DNA from: Candidatus Omnitrophota bacterium
Lineage (GTDB): Bacteria; Omnitrophota; Gorgyraeia; Zapsychrales; Zapsychraceae
NCBI GenBank assembly: GCA_015233495.1
Contig: JADFXQ010000009.1
Location: 1-47,965, forward strand
Direction: 5' to 3'
DNA: 47,965 nucleotides
Numbering within the stretch: the first letter of the stretch is position 1; each line of letters opens with the position of its first letter. A program made the position numbers and the translations under genes. Below, piece by piece: positions 16,308 to 24,930 of the stretch. Below the pieces are notes generated by a model, which had not been told where the DNA came from, did not search any database, and saw only the letters and a list, made by a program, of their open reading frames with translations.

Positions 16308-16997
16308 TTAAATTTTTTCAGCGGCAACTGTTCTTTTTTTCTGTTGGGCGGCTTCCCGATTAACAACCTGAATGATCTCGCCTTTATTCACCCAAACCTT
16401 GATCCCGATCACGCCATAAGTAGTATGCGCTTCGGCAAAACCATAGTCGATTTTGGCCCTTAAAGTTTGCAAGGGCAATTTGCCTTCTTGATATTTTTCC
16501 GTGCGCGCCATTTCCACGCCGTTCAAACGTCCGGAACAGCGGATCTTGATTCCTTTAACCTCTCCCGAATTCATCGCGTTATCGATCGAACGCTTCATGG
16601 CCCGGCGAAAAGCCACGCGCTTTTCCAATTGGAAAGCCACATTCTGAGCGATCAGTTGGGCTTCCGTGTTCGGATTTTTAATTTCCCGCGGATCAATCGC
16701 GATTTCTTTGGTGGTAATCTTGCCCAATTCCTGACGCAGCTTGTCAATATCCGCTCCACGCCGGCCGATAATCACTCCCGGCCGAGCCGTATAAATAATC
16801 ACTTTGATTTTGTCCGCCAAACGCTCGATCACCACTTTCGCGACCGCCGCCTGTAAAAACTTTTTCTGAATGTACTGACGAATTTTATAGTCTTCGCCAA
16901 CCCCGTTTTTGATCTGGTTCTTGTCGACATACCAAAGACTGCGCCAATCTTCAATATAACCAATACGTAACGCTAACGGATTTACTTTCTGCCCCAC
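16308..16997 (-). CDS. rpsC: 30S ribosomal protein uS3
   Basis: uS3 lines the mRNA entry channel and has helicase activity with uS4 and uS5. From a GTG at 16997 it reads GQKVNPLALRIGYIEDWRSLWY, then the KH domain (GVIIGRRGADIDKLRQEL) and the C-terminal domain with SGRLNGVEMARTEKYQEGKLPLQTLRAKIDYG. This gives 229 residues, the usual length. The 38 extra residues of the longer frame overlap rplV and have no family sequence. The AAGGGG before the GTG is a weak but plausible ribosome site. Confidence 0.95.
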   Translation of the reverse strand: MGQKVNPLALRIGYIEDWRSLWYVDKNQIKNGVGEDYKIRQYIQKKFLQAAVAKVVIERLADKIKVIIYTARPGVIIGRRGADIDKLRQELGKITTKEIAIDPREIKNPNTEAQLIAQNVAFQLEKRVAFRRAMKRSIDNAMNSGEVKGIKIRCSGRLNGVEMARTEKYQEGKLPLQTLRAKIDYGFAEAHTTYGVIGIKVWVNKGEIIQVVNREAAQQKKRTVAAEKI

Positions 16998-17008
16998 GGA
17001 ATGACCCC

Positions 17009-17350
17009 TTATTTCGATTTTGTGATTAAATCCAATTGTATAGTCAAATGCGTCGTACGTTTTAATATCGGCATCGCCCGGCCAAACGACCCGGCGCGAA
17101 ACCGTTTCCACGCGGGACCCTTATCCGCGGTAATTTTAGAAATATAAAGCTGATCTTCGTTCAAACCTTTTTGCTTGGCATTGCTGACCGCGGATTTCAA
17201 AACCTTGGAAATCATCCCGGTAGCGCCTTTGTTCAATTGGTCTAAGATCGCGACCGAAAGCGCCACTTTTTTTCCGCGGATCAAGTCAATAATTTGCCGC
17301 ACCTTTGTCGACGAAGATCTTACAAACTTTATCTTAGCTTCCGCAATCAT
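17009..17350 (-). CDS. rplV: 50S ribosomal protein uL22
   Basis: uL22 extends a loop into the exit tunnel near the constriction. The 113 residues have KFVRSSSTKVRQIIDLIRGKKV, the loop region KGPAWKRFRAGSFGRAMPILKRTTHLTIQL. It is separated from rpsS by a 57-base spacer made of TGTGTCC words. Confidence 0.96.
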   Translation of the reverse strand: MIAEAKIKFVRSSSTKVRQIIDLIRGKKVALSVAILDQLNKGATGMISKVLKSAVSNAKQKGLNEDQLYISKITADKGPAWKRFRAGSFGRAMPILKRTTHLTIQLDLITKSK

Positions 17351-17370
17351 ATTTTCCTAACCTATATCGA

Positions 17371-17405
17371 GTGTCCTGTGTCCTATATCCTGTGTCTTGT
17401 GTCCT
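17371..17405. repeat. Tandem TGTGTCC/TGTGTCT words between rplV and rpsS
   Basis: The spacer carries four to five degenerate copies of the word TGTGTCC/TGTCTTG in tandem, interrupted by CCTATATC (also at 17361-17368). No matching complementary arm is present, so it looks like half of the elements at 8464-8591 and 35555-35674, which use the same words. Confidence 0.6.
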
Positions 17406-17407
17406 AG

Positions 17408-17695
17408 TTAAGTCTTCTGCGGCGCTTTCTTGGCCTTTACCCCGCCGTGCGCTTTAAATATCCGAGTCGGCGCGAACTCGCCCAATTTATGGCCAACCAT
17501 GTTTTCCGTGATAAAAACCGGCACGTGCTTTTTCCCGTCATGAATCGCGAAAGAAAATCCCACAAATTCCGGGGTGACCGTGGACCGGCGCGACCAAGTT
17601 TTAATCGGTTGCTTCTGACCCGATTTCACCATGGCCTCGAATTTCTTGATTAGGGTTGGCTCTACGTACGGGCCTTTTTTCAGTGAACGCGACAT
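17408..17695 (-). CDS. rpsS: 30S ribosomal protein uS19
   Basis: uS19 sits in the 30S head with uS13. From [11 protein letters not shown] it is 95 residues, with [46 protein letters not shown]. The ten extra upstream residues of the frame are read from the rplB end. It starts one base after rplB. Confidence 0.97.
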   Translation of the reverse strand: MSRSLKKGPYVEPTLIKKFEAMVKSGQKQPIKTWSRRSTVTPEFVGFSFAIHDGKKHVPVFITENMVGHKLGEFAPTRIFKAHGGVKAKKAPQKT

Positions 17696-17696
17696 A

Positions 17697-18539
17697 TTAT
17701 GACTTTGCCCCTCTTTTTCTAACAATAAACCGGTTGGAATATTTCCGTTTTTTCCGGGTTTTATATCCTTTAGTCGGCATACCCCAAGGGGTAACCGGAT
17801 GCGGATTGCCTTGCGGCGATTTGCCTTCCCCGCCGCCGTGAGGATGATCCACGGGATTCATAACCACGCCGCGCACATTTCCCTTGCGGCCCTTCCAACG
17901 CATCCGTCCCGCTTTGCCATAAGATTGGCTGTCATGCTCCACGTTGCCAATTTGTCCAACCACACAACGACACATAACCGGGACCTTACGGACTTCACTC
18001 GACGGCATACGCACAAACGCGAAATCGCTTTCTTTGGCCATCAACTGGGCGGACGTTCCGGCAGACCGGACAATTTTCGCGCCTTTGCCGGGCCGTAATT
18101 CGATATTGTGAATCGCGGTTCCCAGCGGAACTTTTGCTAAAGGCATACAATTACCCGGTTTAAAATCAATATCCTTTTCAACTGTGCTTTCCACCACATC
18201 GCCGGTTTTCAACTCCAACGGAGCGATAATATAAGATTTTTGTCCGTCCGGGTATTGAATCAAAGCGATACGCGCCGTGCGGTTCGGGTCATATTCGATC
18301 CCCAAGACTTCCGCTTTTTCATTCAACCGACTGCGAGTAAAATCGACCAACCGGTACATACGTTTATGTCCGCCGCTGCGATAACGCGCGGTCACCCGGC
18401 CGTATGAATTCCGCCCGCCGGTTCGCTTTTTAGGAACGAGCAATGATTTTTCCGGATAGGATTTTGTGATTTCCGCGAAATCGCACAAAATCGTGTGCCG
18501 TAATGGATTGGTTGTTGGTTTAAAACGTTTTAAGCCCAC
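17697..18539 (-). CDS. rplB: 50S ribosomal protein uL2
   Basis: uL2 is essential for subunit association and peptidyl transfer. The 280 residues include the N-terminal [48 protein letters not shown] and the conserved [18 protein letters not shown] with the catalytic-centre histidine region. Confidence 0.97.
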   Translation of the reverse strand: MGLKRFKPTTNPLRHTILCDFAEITKSYPEKSLLVPKKRTGGRNSYGRVTARYRSGGHKRMYRLVDFTRSRLNEKAEVLGIEYDPNRTARIALIQYPDGQKSYIIAPLELKTGDVVESTVEKDIDFKPGNCMPLAKVPLGTAIHNIELRPGKGAKIVRSAGTSAQLMAKESDFAFVRMPSSEVRKVPVMCRCVVGQIGNVEHDSQSYGKAGRMRWKGRKGNVRGVVMNPVDHPHGGGEGKSPQGNPHPVTPWGMPTKGYKTRKKRKYSNRFIVRKRGAKS

Positions 18540-18540
18540 C

Positions 18541-18819
18541 TCAACTCACCTCAATTTTCTGACCCTCACGCAGAGTCACGATCGCTTTTTTCCAATCCGG
18601 CGTGCGGCCTAAATGTTGACGGACGCGTTTCCTTTTCCCATGCAGCACAGCGGTATTAACCGATAAGACTTTAACCTTATAAATTTCTTCCACCGCCTTG
18701 CGGATTTCAATCTTGTTCGCGTTTTTCGCAACCTCGAAAAGATATTGCCGGCTTTTTTCCAAATCCGTGCCTTTTTCAGTGCGGACCAAAGTTTTAATGA
18801 TGTCGTAACACGTTATCAC
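18541..18819 (-). CDS. rplW: 50S ribosomal protein uL23
   Basis: uL23 is the tunnel-exit docking site for SRP and trigger factor. The 92 residues show [46 protein letters not shown] and [30 protein letters not shown]. It overlaps rplD by four bases. Confidence 0.96.
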   Translation of the reverse strand: MITCYDIIKTLVRTEKGTDLEKSRQYLFEVAKNANKIEIRKAVEEIYKVKVLSVNTAVLHGKRKRVRQHLGRTPDWKKAIVTLREGQKIEVS

Positions 18820-19439
18820 TTTTTCACCCTATCTAAAATTTTATTCAACGCTGGTCTGGTGACCAATATTTTTTTATGGAGTAAAACATCGTGCGCATTC
18901 ACGTCCTGCGGACGCACCACGGTCAATGACCGAATGTTACGCGCTGCCAGTTCAATATTAGCTTCTGTTTTATCGATGATTACCAAAATTTTTCCGGTTA
19001 AACCCAAAGCCTTAAGAACTTGCGCGAATTCCTTGGTCTTTTGCATCGCGTTGAAATCCGCGATACAACTTAAATTTCCGGCGATATTTTTGGCGTTCAA
19101 ACTTTCACGTAAAGCCGCCAAGCGTATCTTTTGCGGAACCGAATACCGATATTCCCGCGGATGCGGCCCCCAGACAACGCCGCCCTTTGTCCATAACGGC
19201 GACCGGGTCGAACCTTGCCGCGCCCGGCCGGTGCCTTTTTGCTTAAAAGGTTTTTTATTCCCGCCGGATACTTCCCCGCGCATTTTTGTGTCATGCGTGC
19301 CTTGCCTTTGGCAGGCCTGATACATCACCACCGCTTGATGAATCACGTCGGTATTGACTTTGGGGCCAAAAATATCTTCCGGGACTTCGATCCCTTCTTT
19401 TTTCTGCCCTTTAATGTCATATACATCAATTTGAGCCAC
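18816..19439 (-). CDS. rplD: 50S ribosomal protein uL4
   Basis: uL4 has a loop in the exit tunnel and, in E. coli, represses the S10 operon. The 207 residues include VYQACQRQGTHDTKMRGEVSGGNKKPFKQKGTGRARQGSTRSPLWTKGGVVWGP (the tunnel loop) and a Rossmann-like C-terminal half. It ends inside rplW. Confidence 0.96.
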   Translation of the reverse strand: MAQIDVYDIKGQKKEGIEVPEDIFGPKVNTDVIHQAVVMYQACQRQGTHDTKMRGEVSGGNKKPFKQKGTGRARQGSTRSPLWTKGGVVWGPHPREYRYSVPQKIRLAALRESLNAKNIAGNLSCIADFNAMQKTKEFAQVLKALGLTGKILVIIDKTEANIELAARNIRSLTVVRPQDVNAHDVLLHKKILVTRPALNKILDRVKK

Positions 19440-19458
19440 AATAATCCTCTTTGGTTGA

Positions 19459-20184
19459 CTACTTCTTCCCCGCCGGTTTAACCTGGGCTTTGGCCGCTTT
19501 TTTGCTCTGCTTCATCGGGTTCACTTTATGTTGCACAACCGCGCGTTTTTCATCCAAAGATTTGAATGCCTTTTTCCGAGAACGCAGAATCGTTAGCAAA
19601 CCATTTTTGGCTCCGGGAACCGCGCCGCGGACCATAATTAAATTTTGATCCGCGTCAACCCCCACCACCCGCAAACCCTGAATTGTCTTATTGTCACTTC
19701 CCATATGCCCGGGCATATTCCAACCTTTAATCGTCCGCCCCGGAAAGGTGCTGGCGCCGATCGAACCAACCCGCCGATGATGCATAGAACCATGCGATGC
19801 CGGACCGCCGCTCCAACCCCAACGTTTCATCCCGCCTTGAAAACCTTTGCCAATCGAGACGCCGGAAACATCCACAAAATCACCCGGCTTAAAAAAATCG
19901 GCTTTGATTTCCTGGCCGACTTGATAGCCTTCATTATTCGTGGAATCCATTTCCCGGATATATTTTTTCGGGGATAAACCCAATTTTTTATAATATCCGG
20001 CCGTCGGCTTATTTACTTTGGATTCCTTGATCCCTTCAAACCCCAATTGGACTTTTTTAGGATTATCCTTGACTGCCAGGACAGTGCAGGGCCCGGCTTC
20101 GATGATACTTACGGACATCTGATTGCCGTCTTTATCAAAAATCTGGGTCATGCCTAATTTTTTTCCGATTAAACCAGTAATCAT
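19459..20184 (-). CDS. rplC: 50S ribosomal protein uL3
   Basis: uL3 is one of the first proteins to bind 23S rRNA. The 241 residues start MITGLIGKKLGMTQIF and contain GFQGGMKRWGWSGGPASHGSMHHRRVGSIGAS and GRTIKGWNMPGHMG. A 25-residue Lys/Ala-rich tail follows the core. It is 14 bases after rpsJ. Confidence 0.97.
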   Translation of the reverse strand: MITGLIGKKLGMTQIFDKDGNQMSVSIIEAGPCTVLAVKDNPKKVQLGFEGIKESKVNKPTAGYYKKLGLSPKKYIREMDSTNNEGYQVGQEIKADFFKPGDFVDVSGVSIGKGFQGGMKRWGWSGGPASHGSMHHRRVGSIGASTFPGRTIKGWNMPGHMGSDNKTIQGLRVVGVDADQNLIMVRGAVPGAKNGLLTILRSRKKAFKSLDEKRAVVQHKVNPMKQSKKAAKAQVKPAGKK

Positions 20185-20199
20185 ATATTTCGTCCAACC

Positions 20200-20505
20200 T
20201 TAGGATTGCTTAATTTCAACGTCAACCCCGGCCGGAAGATTTAACTTCCGCAGGGATTCAACAGTTTTGGCAGTGGGTTCCAGCAAATCGATCAGCCGTT
20301 TATGCGTGGCTAACTGAAATTGTTCCCGGGATTTCTTGTCAATAACCGGGGAACGCAACACCGTGTAAAGCTCTTTTTTCGTCGGTAACGGTACCGGGCC
20401 GCATACTTTCGCCCCGGTGCGGATCGCCGTGTCAACGATTTCTTGGGCCGACTGATCTATCAATCGGTGGTCATAGGCCTTAAGTTTGATTCTAATCTTC
20501 TGCAT
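20200..20505 (-). CDS. rpsJ: 30S ribosomal protein uS10
   Basis: uS10 is a 30S head protein and, with NusB, an antitermination factor. From [19 protein letters not shown] it is 101 residues with [40 protein letters not shown]. The eight upstream residues of the frame are not conserved. It heads the S10 block, separated from tuf by 96 bases. Confidence 0.97.
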   Translation of the reverse strand: MQKIRIKLKAYDHRLIDQSAQEIVDTAIRTGAKVCGPVPLPTKKELYTVLRSPVIDKKSREQFQLATHKRLIDLLEPTAKTVESLRKLNLPAGVDVEIKQS

Positions 20506-20571
20506 ACCTGTCTCTTTTATGTGCCCCATCCCGTTTTGTTCGGGGGCTGTTGCGAAACCCTTTACGAATTC

Positions 20572-20594
20572 GTCGCAAAACTGAGTTTCGCGAC
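20572..20594. repeat. Hairpin in the tuf-rpsJ spacer
   Basis: GTCGCAAAAC (20572-20581) pairs at nine of ten positions with GTTTCGCGAC (20585-20594) around a 3-base loop. A further copy of the word (GTTGCGAAAC) lies at 20549-20558. No T tract follows on the minus strand. It sits between tuf and the S10 block and could affect read-through or mRNA processing. Confidence 0.55.
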
Positions 20595-20601
20595 AAGTCT
20601 T

Positions 20602-21795
20602 TTACGCGACCACTTCATGGATAACGCCCGCGCCGACCGTACGGCCGCCTTCGCGAATCGCGAAACGCAGTTCTTTATCCATAGCCACCGGCTGAATCAA
20701 TTCGACTTCCATTTCCACGTTGTCACCCGGCATACACATTTCCACGCCCGCCGGAAGTTTTGCCGTGCCCGTAACGTCCGTTGTCCGAAAATAAAACTGC
20801 GGTCTGTATCCGGTGAAGAACGGAGTATGCCGCCCGCCTTCTTCTTTCGTCAAAATATAAGACTTGGCTTTAAATTTGGTGTGCGGCTGGATCGATCCGG
20901 CAGCAGCCAAAACCTGACCGCGTTGAATATCTTCTTTATTAACGCCGCGCAACAATAAGCCGACATTGTCGCCCGCTTGTCCTTCATCCATTTCCTTGCG
21001 AAACATTTCCACACCCGTCACAACGGTCTTGGTAATTTCTTTTTTCATGCCCACGAGTTCGATTTCTTCGCCGACCTTGACCCGTCCGCGTTCAATACGA
21101 CCCGTAGCGACAGTCCCGCGGCCGGAGATGGTAAATACGTCTTCAACCGCCATCAAAAACGGTTTATCCAGTTCCCTTTTGGGTTCCGGGATAAAATCAT
21201 CGACCGCTTGCATTAAATCCACAATCGGTTTCGCGAGAACCGGGTCTGTCGGATTTTCCAACGCTTTGAGCGCGCTGCCGCGAATGATCGGGGTTTTATC
21301 GCCGTCGAAATTATACTTGGAAAGCAATTCACGAATTTCCATTTCCACCAGGTCCAACAATTCCGCGTCATCCACCATATCGCATTTATTCATAAAGACC
21401 ACGATCGACGGGACGTTCACCTGACGAGCTAAAAGAATATGCTCTTTAGTTTGCGGCATCGCGCCATCCGCGGCAGAAACCACGAGGATTGCGCCGTCCA
21501 TCTGTGCCGCGCCGGTAATCATGTTCTTAATATAATCCGCGTGGCCCGGGCAATCGATGTGGGCATAATGGCGTTTCTCAGTCTGATATTCAATATGCGA
21601 AATATTGATTGTGACGCCGCGCGCCTTTTCTTCCGGAGCGTTATCGATCGAATCATACGGACGTTCTTGAGCCAGCCCTTTTTTTGCTAAAACCATGGTG
21701 ATCGCCGCGGAGAGAGTCGTCTTTCCGTGATCGACGTGACCGATGGTGCCGATGTTCATGTGTGGTTTATTACGGACAAATTTTTCTTTAGCCAT
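20602..21795 (-). CDS. tuf: Elongation factor Tu
   Basis: EF-Tu delivers aminoacyl-tRNA to the ribosome. The 397 residues have G1 GHVDHGKTT at 19-27, [12 protein letters not shown], and domains 2 and 3 ending [11 protein letters not shown]. It lies in the str block between fusA and rpsJ; it is the only tuf copy in the window. Confidence 0.98.
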   Translation of the reverse strand: MAKEKFVRNKPHMNIGTIGHVDHGKTTLSAAITMVLAKKGLAQERPYDSIDNAPEEKARGVTINISHIEYQTEKRHYAHIDCPGHADYIKNMITGAAQMDGAILVVSAADGAMPQTKEHILLARQVNVPSIVVFMNKCDMVDDAELLDLVEMEIRELLSKYNFDGDKTPIIRGSALKALENPTDPVLAKPIVDLMQAVDDFIPEPKRELDKPFLMAVEDVFTISGRGTVATGRIERGRVKVGEEIELVGMKKEITKTVVTGVEMFRKEMDEGQAGDNVGLLLRGVNKEDIQRGQVLAAAGSIQPHTKFKAKSYILTKEEGGRHTPFFTGYRPQFYFRTTDVTGTAKLPAGVEMCMPGDNVEMEVELIQPVAMDKELRFAIREGGRTVGAGVIHEVVA

Positions 21796-21811
21796 AATAT
21801 TCTCCTTGTTT

Positions 21812-21848
21812 TTAGGGAGCAGTTCTGTTTTTAAATGCTAAACCCTAA
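21812..21848. repeat. Small inverted repeat in the fusA-tuf spacer
   Basis: TTAGGGAGCA (21812-21821) pairs with TGCT-AAA-CCCTAA (21836-21848) with a three-base bulge. The adjacent sequence up to the fusA stop has tandem CCTAATT/CCTCATT/CCTAAAA words. This follows the pattern seen in other spacers of the operon, on a smaller scale. Confidence 0.45.
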
Positions 21849-21864
21849 TTCCTCATTCCTAAAA

Positions 21865-23976
21865 TCAACGACCATGTTTACGATTCAAATATTCCTGCCG
21901 CGCGCCGATGATCTTATCCGCTATATATTGCGGAACCTGCTCATAATGAGAAGGTTCCATTGAAAAAGAAGCGCGGCCCTGTGACAACGAGCGTACCGCG
22001 TTTACATAATTAAACATTTCCGCCAGCGGCACGTTGCAACGCGCGATCTTCAAATTCGCCCGAGTGCCTAAACTAACAATCTGCGCCCGGCGCTGGTTCA
22101 GATCGCCCATCACGGAACTCATGTACTCTTCCGGTGACGTAACTTCCAAATCCATGATCGGCTCTAGAAAAACCGATTTGCCTTTAACCAACGCGTCGCG
22201 TAAAGCGATTTTGGCCGCCAGTTGAAACGCGAGTTCACTGGAGTCCACATCGTGATACGAACCATCCACTAACGTGACGATGACGTCGACCACCGGATAC
22301 CCTGCCAAAACGCCCGACAGGCAACCATCATTAATCCCGCGTTCCACCGAACCGATATATTCGCGGGGAATCACGCCGCCCCGGATTTTGTCGATAAAAA
22401 TATTGCCCTTGCCGCTTTCCGAATTGCGTTCGATATCAATAACCACGTGACCATATTGACCACGCCCGCCGGATTGGGCAATGTGTTTTCCGACAACGCC
22501 GGTGACTTTCTGCACAATCGTTTCTTTATATGCCACTTCCGGACGGCCCACCGTGGTTTCCAAATTATGTTCCCGGCGCATCCGGTCAACAATGATTTCT
22601 AAGTGCAACTCTCCCATCCCTTTGATAATCGTCTGGGCCGTCTCATGATCATAATCAACACGCAGCGAAGGATCTTCATCCAAAAATTTACGGATCACCA
22701 GCCCCATTTTATCATTATCCGCTTTGGTTTTGGGTTCCAGCGACATCGAAACCACCGGCTCCGGGATCCGCATATTTTCCAGAACAAATTTCTGCTCCGT
22801 ACTGCACAATGTATGGCCGGTCTTCGACTCTTTTAAACCCACTAAAGCGACAATATCTCCAGCGGAAGCCTTGGCAATAATTTCCTGTTTGTTGGCGTGC
22901 ATCAAAACGATTTTGGCAATGCGTTCTTTCGATTTCACCGATGAATTCAAAACCTGTTCACCCTGCGAAATAGTCCCCGAGTAAATCCGGGTGTAAAATA
23001 ATTTTCCGACATAAGGATCGGACATGATCTTGAAAACCAAAGCGGTTAACGGGGCTTTCGGATCCGGACCGAGCTCCGTGATCAACTCGAGATTTTCGCA
23101 GTGGTGCGCTTTTACCGGCGGCACATCTAAAGGGGATGGAAGATATTCCGTAATCCCATCCAACAAAAGTTGGACACCCTTATTCTTCAATGATGTTCCG
23201 CAAAAAACCGGAACAAACAAATTCTTGATTGTGGCCCGGCGAATCGCGGCCTTGATTTCTTCCGGAGCCACCGGCTTTTCTTCCAAAAATTTCTCCATGA
23301 TAAAATCATCGCCATCCGAGAGCCGTTCGAGCAATTTATGTTTGAATTCCGCTACCTTAGCCTTAAATTTTTCCGGGACTGGCAAAATTTCAATTTCTTT
23401 GCCAACATCATCTTTGTAAAGATGATATTGCTCGGTGATTATATCAATTATCCCATGCACCTGGTCTTCCGTGCCGTCAGGAAATTCAACCGCCGCGGCG
23501 TTCGCGCCTAAGCGCTCGTGAATCTCGCCCAAAACCCGCTCAAAACTGGCGCCCAAACGGTCCAATTTGTTGATAAATACCATCCGCGGCACTTGGTAGC
23601 GGTCGGCTTGACGCCAAACCGTTTCGGTTTGCGGCTGCACGCCGCTGGTCGCGCACATGACTACCACCGCGCCGTCTAACACTTTCAAAGAACGTTCCAC
23701 TTCCATCGTGAAATCCACGTGGCCCGGAGTATCGATCAAGTTTAACCGCTTCCCCTTCCAAAAGCAAGTCGTGCTCGCGGCCGTAATGGTGATCCCGCGT
23801 TCTTGCTCTTGCTCCATGAAATCCATGGTCGTGTTTCCGTCGTCGATATCCCCCATTTTATGGATCACGCCCGTGTAAAAAAGAATCCGTTCCGTAGTCG
23901 TCGTCTTACCCGCGTCAATATGCGCGATGATCCCAAAATTCCGGTAGTCTTTAAGTTCGATTTTTTCGTCAGCCAT
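21865..23976 (-). CDS. fusA: Elongation factor G
   Basis: EF-G is the GTPase that drives translocation and, with RRF, ribosome recycling. The 703 residues show G1 AHIDAGKTTTTER near 18-30, EQEQERGITI, DTPGHVDFT, NKLD, and the C-terminal domains IV-V with QSGGRGQYGHVVIDIE and YMSSVMGDLNQRRAQI. Gene order rpsL-rpsG-fusA-tuf is the classical str block. Confidence 0.98.
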   Translation of the reverse strand: MADEKIELKDYRNFGIIAHIDAGKTTTTERILFYTGVIHKMGDIDDGNTTMDFMEQEQERGITITAASTTCFWKGKRLNLIDTPGHVDFTMEVERSLKVLDGAVVVMCATSGVQPQTETVWRQADRYQVPRMVFINKLDRLGASFERVLGEIHERLGANAAAVEFPDGTEDQVHGIIDIITEQYHLYKDDVGKEIEILPVPEKFKAKVAEFKHKLLERLSDGDDFIMEKFLEEKPVAPEEIKAAIRRATIKNLFVPVFCGTSLKNKGVQLLLDGITEYLPSPLDVPPVKAHHCENLELITELGPDPKAPLTALVFKIMSDPYVGKLFYTRIYSGTISQGEQVLNSSVKSKERIAKIVLMHANKQEIIAKASAGDIVALVGLKESKTGHTLCSTEQKFVLENMRIPEPVVSMSLEPKTKADNDKMGLVIRKFLDEDPSLRVDYDHETAQTIIKGMGELHLEIIVDRMRREHNLETTVGRPEVAYKETIVQKVTGVVGKHIAQSGGRGQYGHVVIDIERNSESGKGNIFIDKIRGGVIPREYIGSVERGINDGCLSGVLAGYPVVDVIVTLVDGSYHDVDSSELAFQLAAKIALRDALVKGKSVFLEPIMDLEVTSPEEYMSSVMGDLNQRRAQIVSLGTRANLKIARCNVPLAEMFNYVNAVRSLSQGRASFSMEPSHYEQVPQYIADKIIGARQEYLNRKHGR

Positions 23977-24035
23977 TTTCTTCTTCTTTATCTTTTCTCA
24001 GGGACACTCGATGCAGCTGCCCCTGCTGTTCTGCT

Positions 24036-24063
24036 TTAACCCTTGAGCCTTAGCCCTTGAGTC
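24036..24063. repeat. Two tandem 14-base words between rpsG and fusA
   Basis: TTAACCCTTGAGCC (24036-24049) is followed directly by TTAGCCCTTGAGTC (24050-24063), 12 of 14 identical, and then by TTAAG. They fill part of the 103-base rpsG-fusA spacer. They match the window's pattern of spacers built from locus-specific short words. Confidence 0.65.
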
Positions 24064-24079
24064 TTAAGCGGCAAGCGCT

Positions 24080-24550
24080 TTACCACTTCAAATGCGCAAA
24101 AGCCTTATTGGCCTCCGCCATTTTGTGCGTGTCGTCCCGTTTCTTGACTGCCGCGCCTTCGCCCTTGTACGCGGATAAAAGTTCTTCCGCGAGTTTCTGC
24201 GTCATGGGTCGGCCCTTTTTCTTGCGCGCGAAATCGCGAACCCAACGCATAGCCAAAGAATTACCGCGGTTTGCCGGAACTTCGATGGGGACTTGATAGG
24301 TAGCGCCACCCACTCGGCGGGATTTTAACTCCAATTTGGGGCGGATATTATCCAAGGCCTTGGTGAACGCTTTCAAGCCGCTTTGATCTTGCGTTTTTTC
24401 TTCTAAAATTTTAATCGCGCCGTAAACTACATTTTCGGCTAAAACTTTTTTACCTTCCAGCATCAGCATATTGATGAATTTGGTCACCAAGCGGCTGTTG
24501 AATTTTGGATCTGGGGGAGGTTCCCGTTTTTCTGCGGCTCGTCTTCTCAT
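24080..24550 (-). CDS. rpsG: 30S ribosomal protein uS7
   Basis: uS7 nucleates assembly of the 30S head. The 156 residues include RRRAAEKREPPPDPKFNSRLV, KFINMLMLEGKK, VGGATYQVPIEVPANRGNSLAMRWV and the MAEANKAFAHLKW end. It lies five bases after rpsL. Confidence 0.97.
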   Translation of the reverse strand: MRRRAAEKREPPPDPKFNSRLVTKFINMLMLEGKKVLAENVVYGAIKILEEKTQDQSGLKAFTKALDNIRPKLELKSRRVGGATYQVPIEVPANRGNSLAMRWVRDFARKKKGRPMTQKLAEELLSAYKGEGAAVKKRDDTHKMAEANKAFAHLKW

Positions 24551-24555
24551 ACGTC

Positions 24556-24930
24556 TTACTTGCTTTCCTTTTTAGCCCCATATTTAGAACGGGACCGTTT
24601 GCGGGACTTTACACCCGCGGAATCCAGGGTTCCACGCACAATGTGATAACGGACGCCGGGTAAATCCTTCACGCGGCCCCCGCGCACCAAAACGATCGAA
24701 TGCTCCTGCAAATTATGACCTTCACCGGGAATATAAGCGGTGACTTCATATTTATTTGACAAACGCACCCGGGCGATTTTCCGTAAAGCCGAATTCGGTT
24801 TTTTCGGCGTCATGGTCCGCACCTGCAAACACACGCCGCGCCGAAACGGGCAGCTGGTCAAGGCGGGTGATTTACTCTTGTTCCGTTTTTGAATCCGGCT
24901 GGTTCGAATGATCTGTTGTATCGTCGGCAT
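24556..24930 (-). CDS. rpsL: 30S ribosomal protein uS12
   Basis: uS12 is the decoding-centre protein and the streptomycin-resistance locus. The 124 residues start [24 protein letters not shown] and contain [33 protein letters not shown], with lysines at both classical resistance positions (TPKKPNS and the later [11 protein letters not shown] region), so it looks streptomycin-sensitive. Its first 59 bases overlap the end of rpoC in another frame. Confidence 0.97.
   Translation of the reverse strand: MPTIQQIIRTSRIQKRNKSKSPALTSCPFRRGVCLQVRTMTPKKPNSALRKIARVRLSNKYEVTAYIPGEGHNLQEHSIVLVRGGRVKDLPGVRYHIVRGTLDSAGVKSRKRSRSKYGAKKESK

Noticed and set aside
16998-17111. Longer N-terminus for uS3
   Set aside because: The 38 extra residues overlap rplV and lack family sequence; the GTG before GQKVNP gives the normal protein.
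20506-20601. A terminator between tuf and rpsJ
   Set aside because: The stem has no following T tract on the minus strand, so I kept it as a hairpin only.
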